From Mogibacterium sp. (GTDB lineage: Bacteria > Bacillota > Clostridia > Peptostreptococcales > Anaerovoracaceae), in contig JAFWMD010000048.1 in NCBI GenBank assembly GCA_017510725.1, positions 1 through 64,000 on the forward strand: a stretch of 64,000 nt of DNA, written 5' to 3'. Below the pieces are notes generated by a model. The model was given only the letters and a program-made list of their open reading frames with translations, made no database searches and was not told where the DNA came from. Positions 8,530 to 18,265 of the stretch are shown here, piece after piece. Positions within the stretch are counted from its first letter, which is position 1, and every line of letters begins with the position of its first letter. The position numbers were made by a program, and so were the translations under genes.

Positions 8530-9472
8530 TCTGTATGACTTCCTTCATTTCTTCAAGGCTAACTGCGTCGTTTGCCCTGCGCCTCACCGCAGCAGCTCCG
8601 TGCATGCCCTTAGTATATCTGATTATGAATTTTCTGAATTCCCTGACACCGGTCGTTTCTCCCTTGAGATCACACAGCATCTCAAGATGCCTGACCATCA
8701 TGGCTATCCTCTCCTCATCCGAAGGACGGGGAGGAATGTCAAGGCCTTTATATGCAGCATCAAGCTCCCTGAATATCCAGGGATAACCCAGAGCACCGCG
8801 TCCTATCATTACCATATCGCAGCCGGTCTCTGCCAGCATGCTCATACCTGATTCGGCATCGGTAACGTCTCCGCTGGCTATTACCGGTATGCTCAGCGCA
8901 TTTTTTACATCCTTTACAATGCTTCTGTCAGCTTCTCCGCTGTAGTACTGATCACGGGTCCTTCCATGTACGCAGACAGCTGACGCACCGCCCTCCTGGG
9001 CTGCAAGCGCCACCTCTACGGCATTAGGTCTGTCAAATCCTTTGCGTATCTTTACCGTTACAGGCTTCTCAGTAGCTGATGTTACAGCTTTTACTATCTC
9101 ACATACGAGTTCCGGATCCCGCATGAGGGCGGAGCCGTCCCCGTTCCTCACGACTTTTGGTACAGGACATCCCATATTTATGTCGAGCACTTTGTTCTGC
9201 AGGCTGTCAAGCTCGCGTGCTGCATATGCCATGATTTCTGGCTCGCTCCCGAATATCTGTATTGCCGTCGGGCCAGCGCTTTCCGGTATGTATGTGAGAT
9301 CGTTCGTCTTGCTCCCGCCGTAGTAAAGGCCCTTAGCACTCACCATCTCGGTGTATGTGAGCGCAGCCCCCTGTTCTTCACAGAGCGTGCGCATCACTGC
9401 ATCTGTAAAACCTGCCAGAGGAGCCAGAAGCCAGGGCGAAGCAAGCTCCAGCTTTCTGATCTTTATACTCAT
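8522..9472 (-). CDS. dusB: tRNA-dihydrouridine synthase, DusB-type
   Basis: FMN-dependent reductase that converts uridine to dihydrouridine in tRNA D-loops. The 316 residues form a TIM barrel starting LLAPLAGFTDAVMR, with VLDINMGCPVPKVVRNGDGSALM (about 91-113, including the catalytic Cys of GCPVPK), then KPVTVKIRKGF, VHGRTRDQYYSG and MIGRGALGYPWIF. These motifs mark the DusB/bacterial Dus group. The start ATG shares a base with the coaX stop (TGATG). The coaX-dus pairing also occurs elsewhere in Clostridia. Confidence 0.93.
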   Translation of the reverse strand: MSIKIRKLELASPWLLAPLAGFTDAVMRTLCEEQGAALTYTEMVSAKGLYYGGSKTNDLTYIPESAGPTAIQIFGSEPEIMAYAARELDSLQNKVLDINMGCPVPKVVRNGDGSALMRDPELVCEIVKAVTSATEKPVTVKIRKGFDRPNAVEVALAAQEGGASAVCVHGRTRDQYYSGEADRSIVKDVKNALSIPVIASGDVTDAESGMSMLAETGCDMVMIGRGALGYPWIFRELDAAYKGLDIPPRPSDEERIAMMVRHLEMLCDLKGETTGVREFRKFIIRYTKGMHGAAAVRRRANDAVSLEEMKEVIQIG

Positions 9473-10287
9473 CAGTCCTGAAGGACTCTTTTCTTATTGA
9501 GTCCCTTGTTTTTCACATACAGCATCTGCAGACCGTCGAGGGTGAGTCTCCTGTCGATCACATCTATGCAGTCGATTCCGCTCTCTACCATCGTTGCCAT
9601 ACCGCCGGTAGCTATTACTTTGATCGAATCAGCATCACATCCGAGTTCTCTGCTCATCTCCTGTTTCATGCCTTTTATCATGTGTTCAGTAAAGCCCATA
9701 TGGCCATAGATGAGTCCGGACTGCATGCCTTCCGTTGTGTTGCGTGCAATAAACCTGCCCGGGATCTCAAGATCGACATTCGGTAATTTGGCAGTGTGTT
9801 CGAAGAGAGCTGCAGCCTGTGTTTTCATGCCCGGCGCAATCGCGCCGCCAAGGAATGTACCGTCTGCTGAAACACAGTCGAATGTCGTGGCCGTACCGAA
9901 GTCTATCACTATGAGATTGCCGCCGTATCTGATGTGTGCGGCAACCGCATTGACAAGACGGTCAGCTCCAAGAGCCCGTGGGTTTTCATAATTGATCTTT
10001 ATACCTGTCTTGATGCCCTGTTCCACTACGATAGGTGTCTTTTCATAAAATTTGAGACACATGTGCTCGAGCGTAAACAGAAGCGACGGTACGACTGACG
10101 CGATTATGATGTCATCTATGTCGTTTTCTGTGATATTTATGCGCCTGTACATTGAACCGAGTATCGTGCCATACTCATCTGCTGAACGCCTGTTATCGGT
10201 AGCCAGTCTCCAGCTTTCCACCAGCTTTGAGCCTTCAAATACTCCGACTACTATATTCGTATTACCAACGTCTATTGCAAGAAGCAT
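9472..10287 (-). CDS. coaX: Type III pantothenate kinase CoaX
   Basis: Catalyses the first step of coenzyme A synthesis, phosphorylating pantothenate; the type III enzyme is not feedback-inhibited by CoA. The start at 10287 gives 271 residues beginning MLLAIDVGNTNIVVGVF, which carries the ASKHA phosphate motif. It has a GAGGAG site 8 bases upstream, located in the last codons of the regulator gene. Later motifs are NPRALGADRLVNAVAA and VIDFGTATTFDCVSADGTFLGGAIAPG. An in-frame extension to 10305 is less likely. It is co-transcribed with the PucR-type regulator and dusB. Confidence 0.95.
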   Translation of the reverse strand: MLLAIDVGNTNIVVGVFEGSKLVESWRLATDNRRSADEYGTILGSMYRRINITENDIDDIIIASVVPSLLFTLEHMCLKFYEKTPIVVEQGIKTGIKINYENPRALGADRLVNAVAAHIRYGGNLIVIDFGTATTFDCVSADGTFLGGAIAPGMKTQAAALFEHTAKLPNVDLEIPGRFIARNTTEGMQSGLIYGHMGFTEHMIKGMKQEMSRELGCDADSIKVIATGGMATMVESGIDCIDVIDRRLTLDGLQMLYVKNKGLNKKRVLQD

Positions 10288-10288
10288 A

Positions 10289-11869
10289 CTAATTCTCCTC
10301 TTCAAGTCTCTTCAGCGCGAGCGCAAGCGTCAGGCCCGGAATGACCCTGTTCGCCGTCATTTCAGCGCCGAGGATCTCATTTGCTTTCTTGAGCCTGTAC
10401 TGGACTGTGTTATTGTGTATTTCAAGGAATTCTGCCGTTCTGCCTGAATTCATTCCGGCATCGAGCACGAAAGTTGACAGAGTATCAACGAGCATCCTGC
10501 CCTTGTTCTGCGATACCTCGCGTTCAAAAGGCTCAAGGAGATCCAGATACATCTTGCGCTGCATCTGAGATCCGCTCTGCATGTATACGCAGTCGCTTAC
10601 CATGGAGATCTCATATTTTGAGAACACTCTCTTATACGGGAATACCTTTTCCATGTATCTTGCTGTCTTGTTTATCATTTTGAAGCCATCTACGCAGCTC
10701 TCGAGCCTCTCGAGGCCTGTCACATGGAATATTCTCTCGTCTTTCTTTACCGATTTCAGTTCGTCAAACATTTCCAGGCAGGCATTCTTGACTTCAATAC
10801 CTCTCTCCTGTCCGCCATCGGTATAGACGATACCGTAGATCTCGTTCGATTCCGTAGTAGTCAGCAGGCCGAAATTCGCTTTCTTCTTGTATGAAGCAAG
10901 TATGTCGAGGAAAGTGTTGACGTACTCGCCCGCATTTCTGATATAGAAAGCGCTCGTGAACTGCATTCCACGGAGACCGGATTCATCAAGCAGTGTGTGG
11001 CAGAACGAGATGTCGCCGCGAACCGCAGATTTGATAAATTCAGCTCTGGAGTCTCTGTCAGGAGTATACTTCCACATTCCTATGGCAAGTTCGATCGTCT
11101 GAGCAAGCTTGCTCATCTCGGCTGCCGAATATTCGTCTTCGTTGTCTACAATTACGAGGATGTACCTGCTGTCCTTGATGTTGATGAAGCCCCAGTAAGT
11201 AATAACGCCTTCTATCTCTACGCGGGTAAAGCCCGTCATCGAGAATGCATCCAGCTTACGTGCAGCCTGCACTGCATCTTCAATTTTTACCAGGTGTCTC
11301 GTTTCAACAGTAAGTATGGTGTTATACTCCTCTGTCATCAGCACCACCTGATAGTTGTTATTCAGAGCAGCTTCTCTCAGAGCAGCAGGGAAATTGCTGT
11401 GCTTTTCGAAGTTGAGAAGGTGGTAAATGGTGTTATTGAGGATGTTGTCAGTGTAATTCTCGCCGTAGAGGATCTTGTCGAGCACCTGCTCTATAAGCAT
11501 GCTGTAAGTTATGCTGCCGTTATCATCAATGACGATGAGCGGGAGACCGACTTCCTCAGCAGCTGCGACGACTTCAGGAGCTACAGCTTTGACCCCCCTG
11601 TCATTGAGATATATGACCAAAGCGCTTATACCCTTCTTTCCGAGGTCGGTCACTGCTTTCTTCTGTGCGCTTATGTCGTCTCTGCTGGACCAGAAATGCG
11701 TTATTACCATCTGATCCCTGGCGCCATTGCGCTCCACACCCATGTCAAGGTCATATTCATCAAGTACAGATACGGATCTGACACGTCCCGTACATTTGTC
11801 CTTGCACGAGAGAACGCGGCTTCCCCTGAATGCATCCAGCTTCAGGCAATCGTTTACATTTATTTTCAT
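10289..11869 (-). CDS. PucR/CdaR-type transcriptional regulator
   Basis: DNA-binding regulator of the PucR family. The 526-residue protein starts with a PucR N-terminal sensory domain (about 1-125, with the segment GISALVIYLNDRGVKAVAPEVVAAA) and ends with a PucR C-terminal helix-turn-helix (about 465-520) carrying the family hallmark HNNTVQYRLKKANEILG. The middle region resembles the degenerate GGDEF-like part of the family. The ATG at 11869 has a GGAG site. Members often respond to purine or amino acid metabolites; nothing here fixes the effector. The tight spacing to coaX (1 base) suggests co-expression, not necessarily a regulatory link. Confidence 0.85.
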   Translation of the reverse strand: MKINVNDCLKLDAFRGSRVLSCKDKCTGRVRSVSVLDEYDLDMGVERNGARDQMVITHFWSSRDDISAQKKAVTDLGKKGISALVIYLNDRGVKAVAPEVVAAAEEVGLPLIVIDDNGSITYSMLIEQVLDKILYGENYTDNILNNTIYHLLNFEKHSNFPAALREAALNNNYQVVLMTEEYNTILTVETRHLVKIEDAVQAARKLDAFSMTGFTRVEIEGVITYWGFINIKDSRYILVIVDNEDEYSAAEMSKLAQTIELAIGMWKYTPDRDSRAEFIKSAVRGDISFCHTLLDESGLRGMQFTSAFYIRNAGEYVNTFLDILASYKKKANFGLLTTTESNEIYGIVYTDGGQERGIEVKNACLEMFDELKSVKKDERIFHVTGLERLESCVDGFKMINKTARYMEKVFPYKRVFSKYEISMVSDCVYMQSGSQMQRKMYLDLLEPFEREVSQNKGRMLVDTLSTFVLDAGMNSGRTAEFLEIHNNTVQYRLKKANEILGAEMTANRVIPGLTLALALKRLEEEN

Positions 11870-11897
11870 ATTATTATTCTCCGGTTTGTAAGTAAGA

Positions 11898-13910
11898 TCA
11901 CTTCAGATCTTTGTCGTCTGTTTCGAAGCTTACCACTTCGCGGTCATCAGGCATCGCTGCGGCGTTGAGCTTCTGGAGTTCTTCTCTCATCAGTCTCTTT
12001 TCCTCTTCTTCAATACGCCTGGATTCCTCAGCTTCTTTTTTATTTTTGCGGGCAATCTCTTTGTTCTCGCTCTCTATCTCCTGCCTGATGGTCTCAGGAT
12101 CTGCCTCTCCCTTGTAGAGTCTTTCGAACTGATCACCATCAAGAGTCTCTACAAGCAGCAGAGCCTGAGCAACTCTTTCGAAGGCATCGTCGTTGTCCTG
12201 AAGTATCTTCCGGGTTTCGGCATAGCACTCAGTCAACAGTGTTCTTATCTCATGGTCGACTTCCGATGCTACTTCTTCTGAGTAGTTCTGACGCGTTGAG
12301 AAATCCCTTCCGAGGAAGACCTCGTCGCTTGAGCTGAACGATACAGGTCCGAGTTTTTCGCTGAAACCGTACTTTGTTATCATCTGACGTGCTATTCCGG
12401 TTGCACGCTCAAGATCATTGCTTGCCCCTGTCGAAATGTCGTCGAGTTTGAGCTCTTCAGCAACTCTTCCGCCAAGGAGATGCTTGATATTATCTATCAT
12501 GTGCCCCTTTGTTTCGAAGAATCTGTCCTCTTCAGGCAGCCACATCGTGAATCCGCCGGCCATTCCTCTCGGAATGATGGTGATCTGATGTACAGGGTCC
12601 GCACCCGGTGTAGCGCGCATCACTATAGCGTGACCGGCTTCATGATATGCCGTAAGTTTCTTCTCTGCATCGGAGATGACTCTGGACTTCTTCTGAGGTC
12701 CGGCCATTACCTTTGTAGTAGCCTCTTCGATCTCATCCATCCTGATTTTGGTTCCGTTCCTTCTTGCAGTCAGAAGAGCGGCCTCATTTATGAGGTTCTC
12801 AATGTCTGCCGGCGAGAAGCCCGGTGTTCTCTTAGCGAGGATCTCCGGTGAAACATCATCGTCGAGCGGCTTGTTCTTTGTGTAGAGTCTGAACAGTTCT
12901 TCCCTTGCCCTGATATCAGGCATGCCGATGACGATCTGTCTGTCGAATCTGCCAGGTCTCAGCAGAGCCGGATCGAGTACATCAGGTCTGTTGGTCGCAG
13001 CCAGAATGATAATACCGAGATTACCATCGAATCCATCCATCTCAACAAGGAGCTGGTTCAGTGTCTGTTCTCTCTCATCATTTCCGCCTCCGAGACCGGC
13101 ACCTCTGCGTCTGCCTACGGCATCGATTTCGTCTATGAATACGATGCAAGGAGCGTTCTTTTTAGCCTCGTTAAAGAGATCTCTTACTCTCGATGCACCG
13201 ACACCAACGAACATTTCAACGAAATCAGAACCCGAAATGGTGAAGAACGGTACTCCCGCTTCACCCGCGGTTGCACGTGAAATATATGTCTTTCCTGTAC
13301 CCGGCGATCCGACAAGCAATACGCCCTTCGGTATACGCGCACCGAGCTTGGTATACTTGCCCGGATTGCGCAGGAAATCTACGATTTCAGAAAGCTCTAC
13401 TTTCTCTTCCTCAAGTCCTGCTACATCCTTGAATGTGATCGACTTGGAGTCGCTCTTGTACAGCCTTGCTCTGTTCTTTCCGAACTGGAAGGCCTGTTTG
13501 TTGCCGCCCTGGCTCATCATGAAATAGAAGAGGAAGCCCATCGCTATCACCATGAGCAGCGTCGGCAGAATGTTCAGCAGAGTGTATTCGCTCTTAGGTG
13601 GCTCGCTGTCAAGTTCGATTTTGTGATCTTCAAGCATCGGATTGATGGTCTTCTCCTCGAGCCAGCTGATTTCAAGCAGCGACGGTGCATAGGTCACCTC
13701 TTTGGTACCGTCCTTCTTTTCACCGGTAAGTTTTCTGTCAGTTATGTTGATCGACTCAAAGTCCCCTTTTTCGAGATGCGTCGCAAACTGTGAGAACTTG
13801 ACCTCCTTGACGTCGGTACTGCCTGCCATTCCTCTTATCATCATGGACATGCTGAGCACGACTACAAAGATGATCAGGTACGTTCCTATACTGCGTCCGA
13901 TATTTTTCAA
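11898..13910 (-). CDS. ftsH: ATP-dependent zinc metalloprotease FtsH
   Basis: Membrane-anchored AAA+ protease for quality control of membrane and short-lived proteins. The 670 residues have two membrane helices (about 8-28 and 112-132) around an extracellular domain, Walker A GSPGTGKT at 201-208, Walker [10 protein letters not shown] (about 257-265), the second region of homology around [17 protein letters not shown], and the zinc site HEAGH at 423-427. The tail is long, charged and probably coiled. The start is a TTG at 13910 after an AGGAAAACAGGAA stretch. tilS lies just upstream as in many Firmicutes, but hpt, which usually sits between them, is missing. Confidence 0.97.
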   Translation of the reverse strand: MKNIGRSIGTYLIIFVVVLSMSMMIRGMAGSTDVKEVKFSQFATHLEKGDFESINITDRKLTGEKKDGTKEVTYAPSLLEISWLEEKTINPMLEDHKIELDSEPPKSEYTLLNILPTLLMVIAMGFLFYFMMSQGGNKQAFQFGKNRARLYKSDSKSITFKDVAGLEEEKVELSEIVDFLRNPGKYTKLGARIPKGVLLVGSPGTGKTYISRATAGEAGVPFFTISGSDFVEMFVGVGASRVRDLFNEAKKNAPCIVFIDEIDAVGRRRGAGLGGGNDEREQTLNQLLVEMDGFDGNLGIIILAATNRPDVLDPALLRPGRFDRQIVIGMPDIRAREELFRLYTKNKPLDDDVSPEILAKRTPGFSPADIENLINEAALLTARRNGTKIRMDEIEEATTKVMAGPQKKSRVISDAEKKLTAYHEAGHAIVMRATPGADPVHQITIIPRGMAGGFTMWLPEEDRFFETKGHMIDNIKHLLGGRVAEELKLDDISTGASNDLERATGIARQMITKYGFSEKLGPVSFSSSDEVFLGRDFSTRQNYSEEVASEVDHEIRTLLTECYAETRKILQDNDDAFERVAQALLLVETLDGDQFERLYKGEADPETIRQEIESENKEIARKNKKEAEESRRIEEEEKRLMREELQKLNAAAMPDDREVVSFETDDKDLK

Positions 13911-13985
13911 TTCCTGTTTTCCTTTCTCTATCTAAAAAGTGGCACTAAAAAAGCCTCTTATTTTGTGTCCCGAGCACAAATTTTA

Positions 13986-15413
13986 TCATATTGACTCGTC
14001 GAGTTCAATCAAAAGAACTCTCCTGGTCGTGTCTGTTATATGAAATTTTGGTGAAAACCTTCCCTTGATCTTCTCATTCTCACCGGCAAAGTATTCGCTT
14101 GGAAGCACCCATAACACCTCGCTGTCGATGCAAACCATCAGTATGCTGTCTCTTGCCGACTTCCTGACCTTTGAGTCCACGAGCAGGTCCTGGATCTTTT
14201 TATTGCCGTGTTTCATAGGCAGATAATCGCCCTCGCGCCTTGTACGCAGCTTTATATCGCCTATCCTGCCCGGGTATTCCTCGCTAAATGCATCGAAGTC
14301 GAATGCAGCATAAGGCTCATCCTCGTCAGGAGCGAACTCCTTCGCCATCAGCACTCTCGGGTATATTGCAATGCTTTCATCCGGCTTTATGACTTCCTCT
14401 TCAGCTGAAAAAATTATCCTGTCATACTCCCTGCGGGCTCTGATACCGTAAGGCAGATCAATACCTGCAGACGGGTGTTCGCTGTATATAAGGCCGGTGA
14501 CAGCCGACACGTTTTCAAATGTAGCACAGTCTTCAAGTCTCAGCAGATCAAAAATCATGCTGACTATGCGGCTGTTGATCGAAGGTGGATTGTCCTTGAT
14601 TTTTGTAATGCTGAGGACTGCTTCTTCTTTTTCTCCGCTCACCTCTACGCATTCGAAGTAATCGTTCAGCGCAATATCCCTGAGAAGATTATCGTCAATG
14701 TAAGCAAGTCCGGCATAGCGTCTGAGATTTTCCTTGATCTTAGGATTGTAGTTCTTCTCCAGATAAGGAATCAGCTCATTGCGTATCCTGTTCCGGGTAT
14801 AGGTATTCTCATCGTTGGACTTGTCGATGTTAGGCTTAAGCTTGTTTTCCCTGATGTATGCTTCGATGTCCTTTCGCTCAACGTTGAGGAGAGGACGCAC
14901 GATGAGATAACCGGCTTCGGACATTCTCACCGCAGGGATCCCGGCAAGGCCGTGAGGACCCGTTCCGCGGATCAGTCTGAAGAGAACAGTCTCAGCCTGA
15001 TCATCGGCGTTATGCGCTAAGGCAATGACTATCTTCTCTGCAGGTACACCGCTTTCTTCAAGCTCAGCGGCTGCTTCGTCAAAGATCTGATACCTGATCT
15101 GCCTGCCCGCTTCCTCGACAGAAATACCGAGCTCATCAGAGATGTCCTTGCATGAGGCCTCGTAGATCCTTAGTTCCAGATCCATGCGTTCGCATATATC
15201 GGCAAGGTGCAGGCTTTCGTCGTATGCTTCAGGCCTGAGCATGTGATTTACATGCACGGGAACAAGGACCAGATCGTACATGTCCGCTATGCTGTTAAGA
15301 GCATGCAGCAGGCACAGTGAATCAGGTCCGCCGGAAACTCCGACTATGACAGCCGATGCAGGTGCAATAAGTCCGTTATCTATGATAGTGTCAATAATGT
15401 AGTTCCGTTTCAT
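13986..15413 (-). CDS. tilS: tRNA(Ile)-lysidine synthetase TilS
   Basis: ATP-pyrophosphatase that puts lysidine on C34 of the CAU-anticodon isoleucine tRNA so it reads AUA. The PP-loop SGGPDS is about residues 27-32 of the 475-residue form, followed by VPVHVNHMLRPEA, ALAHNADDQAETVLFRLIRGTG and RPLLNVERKDIEAYI, all typical of TilS. A C-terminal TilS_C-like domain includes the RRREGDY-like segment at about 390. The start at 15413 fits family N-termini; an in-frame ATG at 15440 adds nine residues and neither has a strong ribosome binding site. It lies between tatD and ftsH in one direction. Confidence 0.94.
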   Translation of the reverse strand: MKRNYIIDTIIDNGLIAPASAVIVGVSGGPDSLCLLHALNSIADMYDLVLVPVHVNHMLRPEAYDESLHLADICERMDLELRIYEASCKDISDELGISVEEAGRQIRYQIFDEAAAELEESGVPAEKIVIALAHNADDQAETVLFRLIRGTGPHGLAGIPAVRMSEAGYLIVRPLLNVERKDIEAYIRENKLKPNIDKSNDENTYTRNRIRNELIPYLEKNYNPKIKENLRRYAGLAYIDDNLLRDIALNDYFECVEVSGEKEEAVLSITKIKDNPPSINSRIVSMIFDLLRLEDCATFENVSAVTGLIYSEHPSAGIDLPYGIRARREYDRIIFSAEEEVIKPDESIAIYPRVLMAKEFAPDEDEPYAAFDFDAFSEEYPGRIGDIKLRTRREGDYLPMKHGNKKIQDLLVDSKVRKSARDSILMVCIDSEVLWVLPSEYFAGENEKIKGRFSPKFHITDTTRRVLLIELDESI

Positions 15414-15472
15414 AGTATTGTCATAAAAGGCTCCGCTCATTCCGGGCAGGATATGCTCCGGTGCGGGCGGTT

Positions 15473-16300
15473 TTATTTAATTCCAAAAAAATGTTTGCCG
15501 TTTTCTGTCAGTATTCCGGCAGTTTCTCCGTAATCGAGACCTTTCAGTATCGCCATGCGGCGCACTATATGTTCTATATACGGTGATTTGTTTGGCCGGC
15601 CGCGCAAAGGCTCCGGAGTCATGTACGGAGCATCCGTCTCGGACATCAGGTACTCAACAGGCAGCTGCCTGACTACTTCAGCAGCCTTTTTTCCATTTTT
15701 GAAGGTTACCGGACCTCCGAGAGACATGGTGGCGCCGAGTTTCACGTATTCGAGCGCTAGCTCAGGCGATCCCGAGAAGCAGTGCATCTGCACGCGTGCA
15801 TCAGGTACTTCCTTCCCCCCGACCATTCTTGGCTTAAACCATGATTTCCTCTCGTCAGAGAATGCTCCTTCTTCTTTCAGGATATCCATCGTCAGCTGAT
15901 GAGCATCACGTGAATGTATCATGACAGGCATTTTCAGCTCGTTTGCCAGCCTTATCTGTTTTCTGAAGAGTTCCTGCTGTTCCTCCCTGTCATCTGTTCC
16001 GTAATAGAAATCGAGTCCTATTTCACCTATCGCTACAGCCTTAGGATGAGCGGCAAGCTTTCTGATTTCTTCGATGTCCGCATCAGTATATGTCGATGCA
16101 TGATCAGGATGTATGCCAACCGCTGCATAGCACCACGGATAGTCATCCGAATCCTTCAGCGCCTGTATGGCAGTATCGACGCAGTCTGCCACGTCGATGA
16201 TATATCCGACATCAGACGCCTCTATCTCTGAAGCTATCCCGCGTCTTTCTTCTTCCGTATACTTTTCAAAATTCAGATGTGTATGTGCGTCAAACAGCAT
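15473..16300 (-). CDS. tatD: TatD family metal-dependent deoxyribonuclease
   Basis: TIM-barrel metal hydrolase with 3'-5' exonuclease activity, implicated in DNA repair or in processing of D-aminoacyl-tRNA-like substrates. The 275 residues begin MLFDAHTHLNFEKY, holding the first HxH metal pair. AIGEIGLDFYY, PVMIHSRDAH and MHCFSGS follow, with LMSETDAPYM near residue 230. The length is a little above the usual 255-260, with extra residues around 160-175. The start has only a weak AGGT ribosome binding site, and a large inverted repeat lies between it and metG. Confidence 0.93.
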   Translation of the reverse strand: MLFDAHTHLNFEKYTEEERRGIASEIEASDVGYIIDVADCVDTAIQALKDSDDYPWCYAAVGIHPDHASTYTDADIEEIRKLAAHPKAVAIGEIGLDFYYGTDDREEQQELFRKQIRLANELKMPVMIHSRDAHQLTMDILKEEGAFSDERKSWFKPRMVGGKEVPDARVQMHCFSGSPELALEYVKLGATMSLGGPVTFKNGKKAAEVVRQLPVEYLMSETDAPYMTPEPLRGRPNKSPYIEHIVRRMAILKGLDYGETAGILTENGKHFFGIK

Positions 16301-16322
16301 TTGTATTACCTGTATAAAACCT

Positions 16323-16368
16323 GAAAAGTGTACAAAAAGTCATTTATCTGATTTCATGTACACTTTTC
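16323..16368 (-). repeat. Perfect 12-bp inverted repeat with 22-bp spacer between metG and tatD
   Basis: Arms GAAAAGTGTACA (16323-16334) and TGTACACTTTTC (16357-16368) are perfect complements. On the tatD-side transcript they could form a 12-bp hairpin followed by AGGTTTTATAC, which is not a clean U tract. The inner TGTACA core is a palindrome, which would also suit a dimeric repressor. Function not known. Confidence 0.7.
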
Positions 16369-16402
16369 TGTAATCTCCGTTTTTTATTTTGTAAAATCTG
16401 CT

Positions 16403-17992
16403 CTATGCTCTGGCTGCTTCACCTATTGCGTAGAGTTCCTCGAGTTCCTTGTCGATGTCAAGTCTAGGGAAGAGCATGTCGCCCTTATGAGTCTCAGCAC
16501 CTTCCATCTGATAAAACTCAAAAGCATCTTCCCATACAGCAGGCTTATCTGCAAGTCCGAGCTGGTCTCTCATGCGCTCCGAAGTGGTATGCATGAACGG
16601 AACGATCAGTATCGAGACTATTCTGAGAGCTTCTGCAAGGTTTCTCATTACGGTATCGAGCTCAGCTTTCTTTGTCTCATCCTTTGCGAGCACCCAAGGT
16701 GTCTTTTCATCGATGTACTTATTTGCGCGTCTGATGAGTACCCATATCTCCTCGAGTGCCATGTTGAACTGGAACTGATCCATCTTTTCAGACACTCTGT
16801 CAGCAGTCGATGTCGCAAGAGCGATGAGTTCATCGTCGATCTCATCTCTTGTAGCTGCCTCAGGAACGATTCCGCCACAGTACTTCTTGATCATGCTGAC
16901 CGTTCTCGAGAGCAGGTTGCCCAGGTCATTTGCCAGATCGAAGTTCATTCTTTTCAGCATGACTTCGTTTGTAAAGATGCCGTCCTGTCCGAATGTGTAC
17001 TCACGGAGCAGGAAGTATTTGAGTGCGTCGATGCCGTAACGGTCGATAAGTACTACAGGGTCGATTACATCCTGTCCCTTTGCAGCCTTTGACTTCGACA
17101 CCTTCTCACCGCCGAGAAGGAGCCAGCCGTGTCCTCTTACCTGTTTAGGAATAGGCAGGTCTGCACTCATGAGCATAGCCGGCCAGATGAGCGAGTGGAA
17201 TCTTACGATTTCCTTGCCTACCAGATGGCAGTCGCAAGGCCAGTATTTGTTGAACTTTTCGCAGTCATCAGGTCCGCCAAGAGCCGTAACGTAGTTAGAA
17301 AGCGCATCGACCCATACATACATGACGTGTTTCGGGTCGTTAGGCACCGGGATTCCCCAATCGAACGAAGAACGGGACACGCAGAGGTCTTCCATGCCCT
17401 GCTCTACAAAAGCTACCATCTCATTGCGTCTTGTCTCAGGCACAAGGAAGTCCGGGTTTTCTCTGAACTCCTCAAGAAGTCTGTCAGCATACTTTGACAT
17501 TCTGAAGAAATAAGCAGGCTCGCTCGCCTTTGTAACAGGTCTGCCGCAATCAGGGCAGCAGCCGTTCACAAGCTGTGACTCAGTCCAGAATGCCTCGCAC
17601 TCCTTGCAGTAAAGCCCCTCATATGATCCGAGGTAGATGTCGCCCTTGTCGTACATCCTCTGCCAGATCTTCTGTACTCTCTCCATGTGCCTTGGCTCTG
17701 TAGTCCTGATGAAGTCATCGTATGAGATCTCCATGGTAGCCCACAGGTCCTTAATGCCTGCAACGATCTCATCGACGTATTCCTGCGGAGTAACGCCTTT
17801 TTCGATCGCCTTGGTCTGGATCTTCTGTCCGTGTTCATCGGTGCCCGTCAGGAACATGACGTCATAGCCCTGCAGCCTTTTGAAACGCGCCATGGCATCT
17901 GCCATGACAGTGCAGTAAGTATGTCCGATGTGCAGGTTTGAACTCGGATAGTATATAGGTGTTGAGATGTAGTAAGTTCCTTTGTTCTCCAT
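16403..17992 (-). CDS. metG: Methionyl-tRNA synthetase, short form
   Basis: Charges tRNA-Met with methionine. The 529 residues have the class I HIGH motif at 21-24, a zinc knuckle (Cys129, Cys132, Cys146, Cys149) and the KMSKS equivalent KVSKS at 297-301. The sequence stops soon after the anticodon-binding helices (…DKELEELYAIGEAARA), so the C-terminal dimerising tRNA-binding domain found in roughly 650-residue MetRS proteins is absent. The ATG has a GGAAGGA site. It lies 29 bases after the small membrane protein gene and probably shares its promoter at 18236-18264. No T-box was seen. Confidence 0.96.
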   Translation of the reverse strand: MENKGTYYISTPIYYPSSNLHIGHTYCTVMADAMARFKRLQGYDVMFLTGTDEHGQKIQTKAIEKGVTPQEYVDEIVAGIKDLWATMEISYDDFIRTTEPRHMERVQKIWQRMYDKGDIYLGSYEGLYCKECEAFWTESQLVNGCCPDCGRPVTKASEPAYFFRMSKYADRLLEEFRENPDFLVPETRRNEMVAFVEQGMEDLCVSRSSFDWGIPVPNDPKHVMYVWVDALSNYVTALGGPDDCEKFNKYWPCDCHLVGKEIVRFHSLIWPAMLMSADLPIPKQVRGHGWLLLGGEKVSKSKAAKGQDVIDPVVLIDRYGIDALKYFLLREYTFGQDGIFTNEVMLKRMNFDLANDLGNLLSRTVSMIKKYCGGIVPEAATRDEIDDELIALATSTADRVSEKMDQFQFNMALEEIWVLIRRANKYIDEKTPWVLAKDETKKAELDTVMRNLAEALRIVSILIVPFMHTTSERMRDQLGLADKPAVWEDAFEFYQMEGAETHKGDMLFPRLDIDKELEELYAIGEAARA

Positions 17993-18021
17993 TGTCTTCC
18001 TTCCCGCTCGAATGAGAGCTC

Positions 18022-18192
18022 CTAGTTGATACCGTATTCCTTCTCGTCTACGCTCCAGTCGCCGCTTCCGGGCTCACCTTCAGATACGAATGAGTCCACA
18101 AGCTTTGACGTAGCAATAGCGAGCGCCCATATAGCAGCGCTTATTACAATCGCTCCGAATACGGAAATCTCTATTTTTGTATTGGGTTTCAT
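18022..18192 (-). CDS. Small single-pass membrane protein (56 aa), unknown function
   Basis: A 56-residue protein beginning MKPNTKIEISVFGAIVISAA. One hydrophobic helix spans about residues 8-28 and is followed by an acidic, glycine-rich tail (SEGEPGSGDWSVDEKEYG) that probably faces out or sits at the membrane. The ATG at 18192 has a clear AAGGAG site at good spacing, so the longer open frame to 18231 is not needed. It has its own promoter and a 5' hairpin abutting the ribosome binding site, and leads into metG. I do not recognise the family. Confidence 0.7.
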   Translation of the reverse strand: MKPNTKIEISVFGAIVISAAIWALAIATSKLVDSFVSEGEPGSGDWSVDEKEYGIN

Positions 18193-18202
18193 AGTATTCT
18201 CC

Positions 18203-18224
18203 TTTGCAGTCGTTTTTCTGCAAA
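18203..18224 (-). promoter_or_regulatory. 5' leader hairpin next to the ribosome binding site
   Basis: In the leader of the small membrane protein, arms CTGCAAA and TTTGCAG (18203-18209 and 18218-18224) form a 7-bp stem with an 8-base loop that ends at the AAGGAG. It could affect ribosome access or mRNA stability. Role inferred only from position. Confidence 0.45.
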
Positions 18225-18235
18225 CTAACATTACA

Positions 18236-18264
18236 ATTATATCAAACGGGTCAAGTTATGTCAT
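18236..18264 (-). promoter_or_regulatory. Promoter for small membrane protein and metG
   Basis: ATGACA (plus 18259-18264) and a perfect TATAAT (plus 18236-18241), 17 bases apart on the minus strand. The -35 box overlaps the last codons of the upstream acetyltransferase gene. The transcript would start near 18229. Confidence 0.65.
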
Positions 18265-18265
18265 T

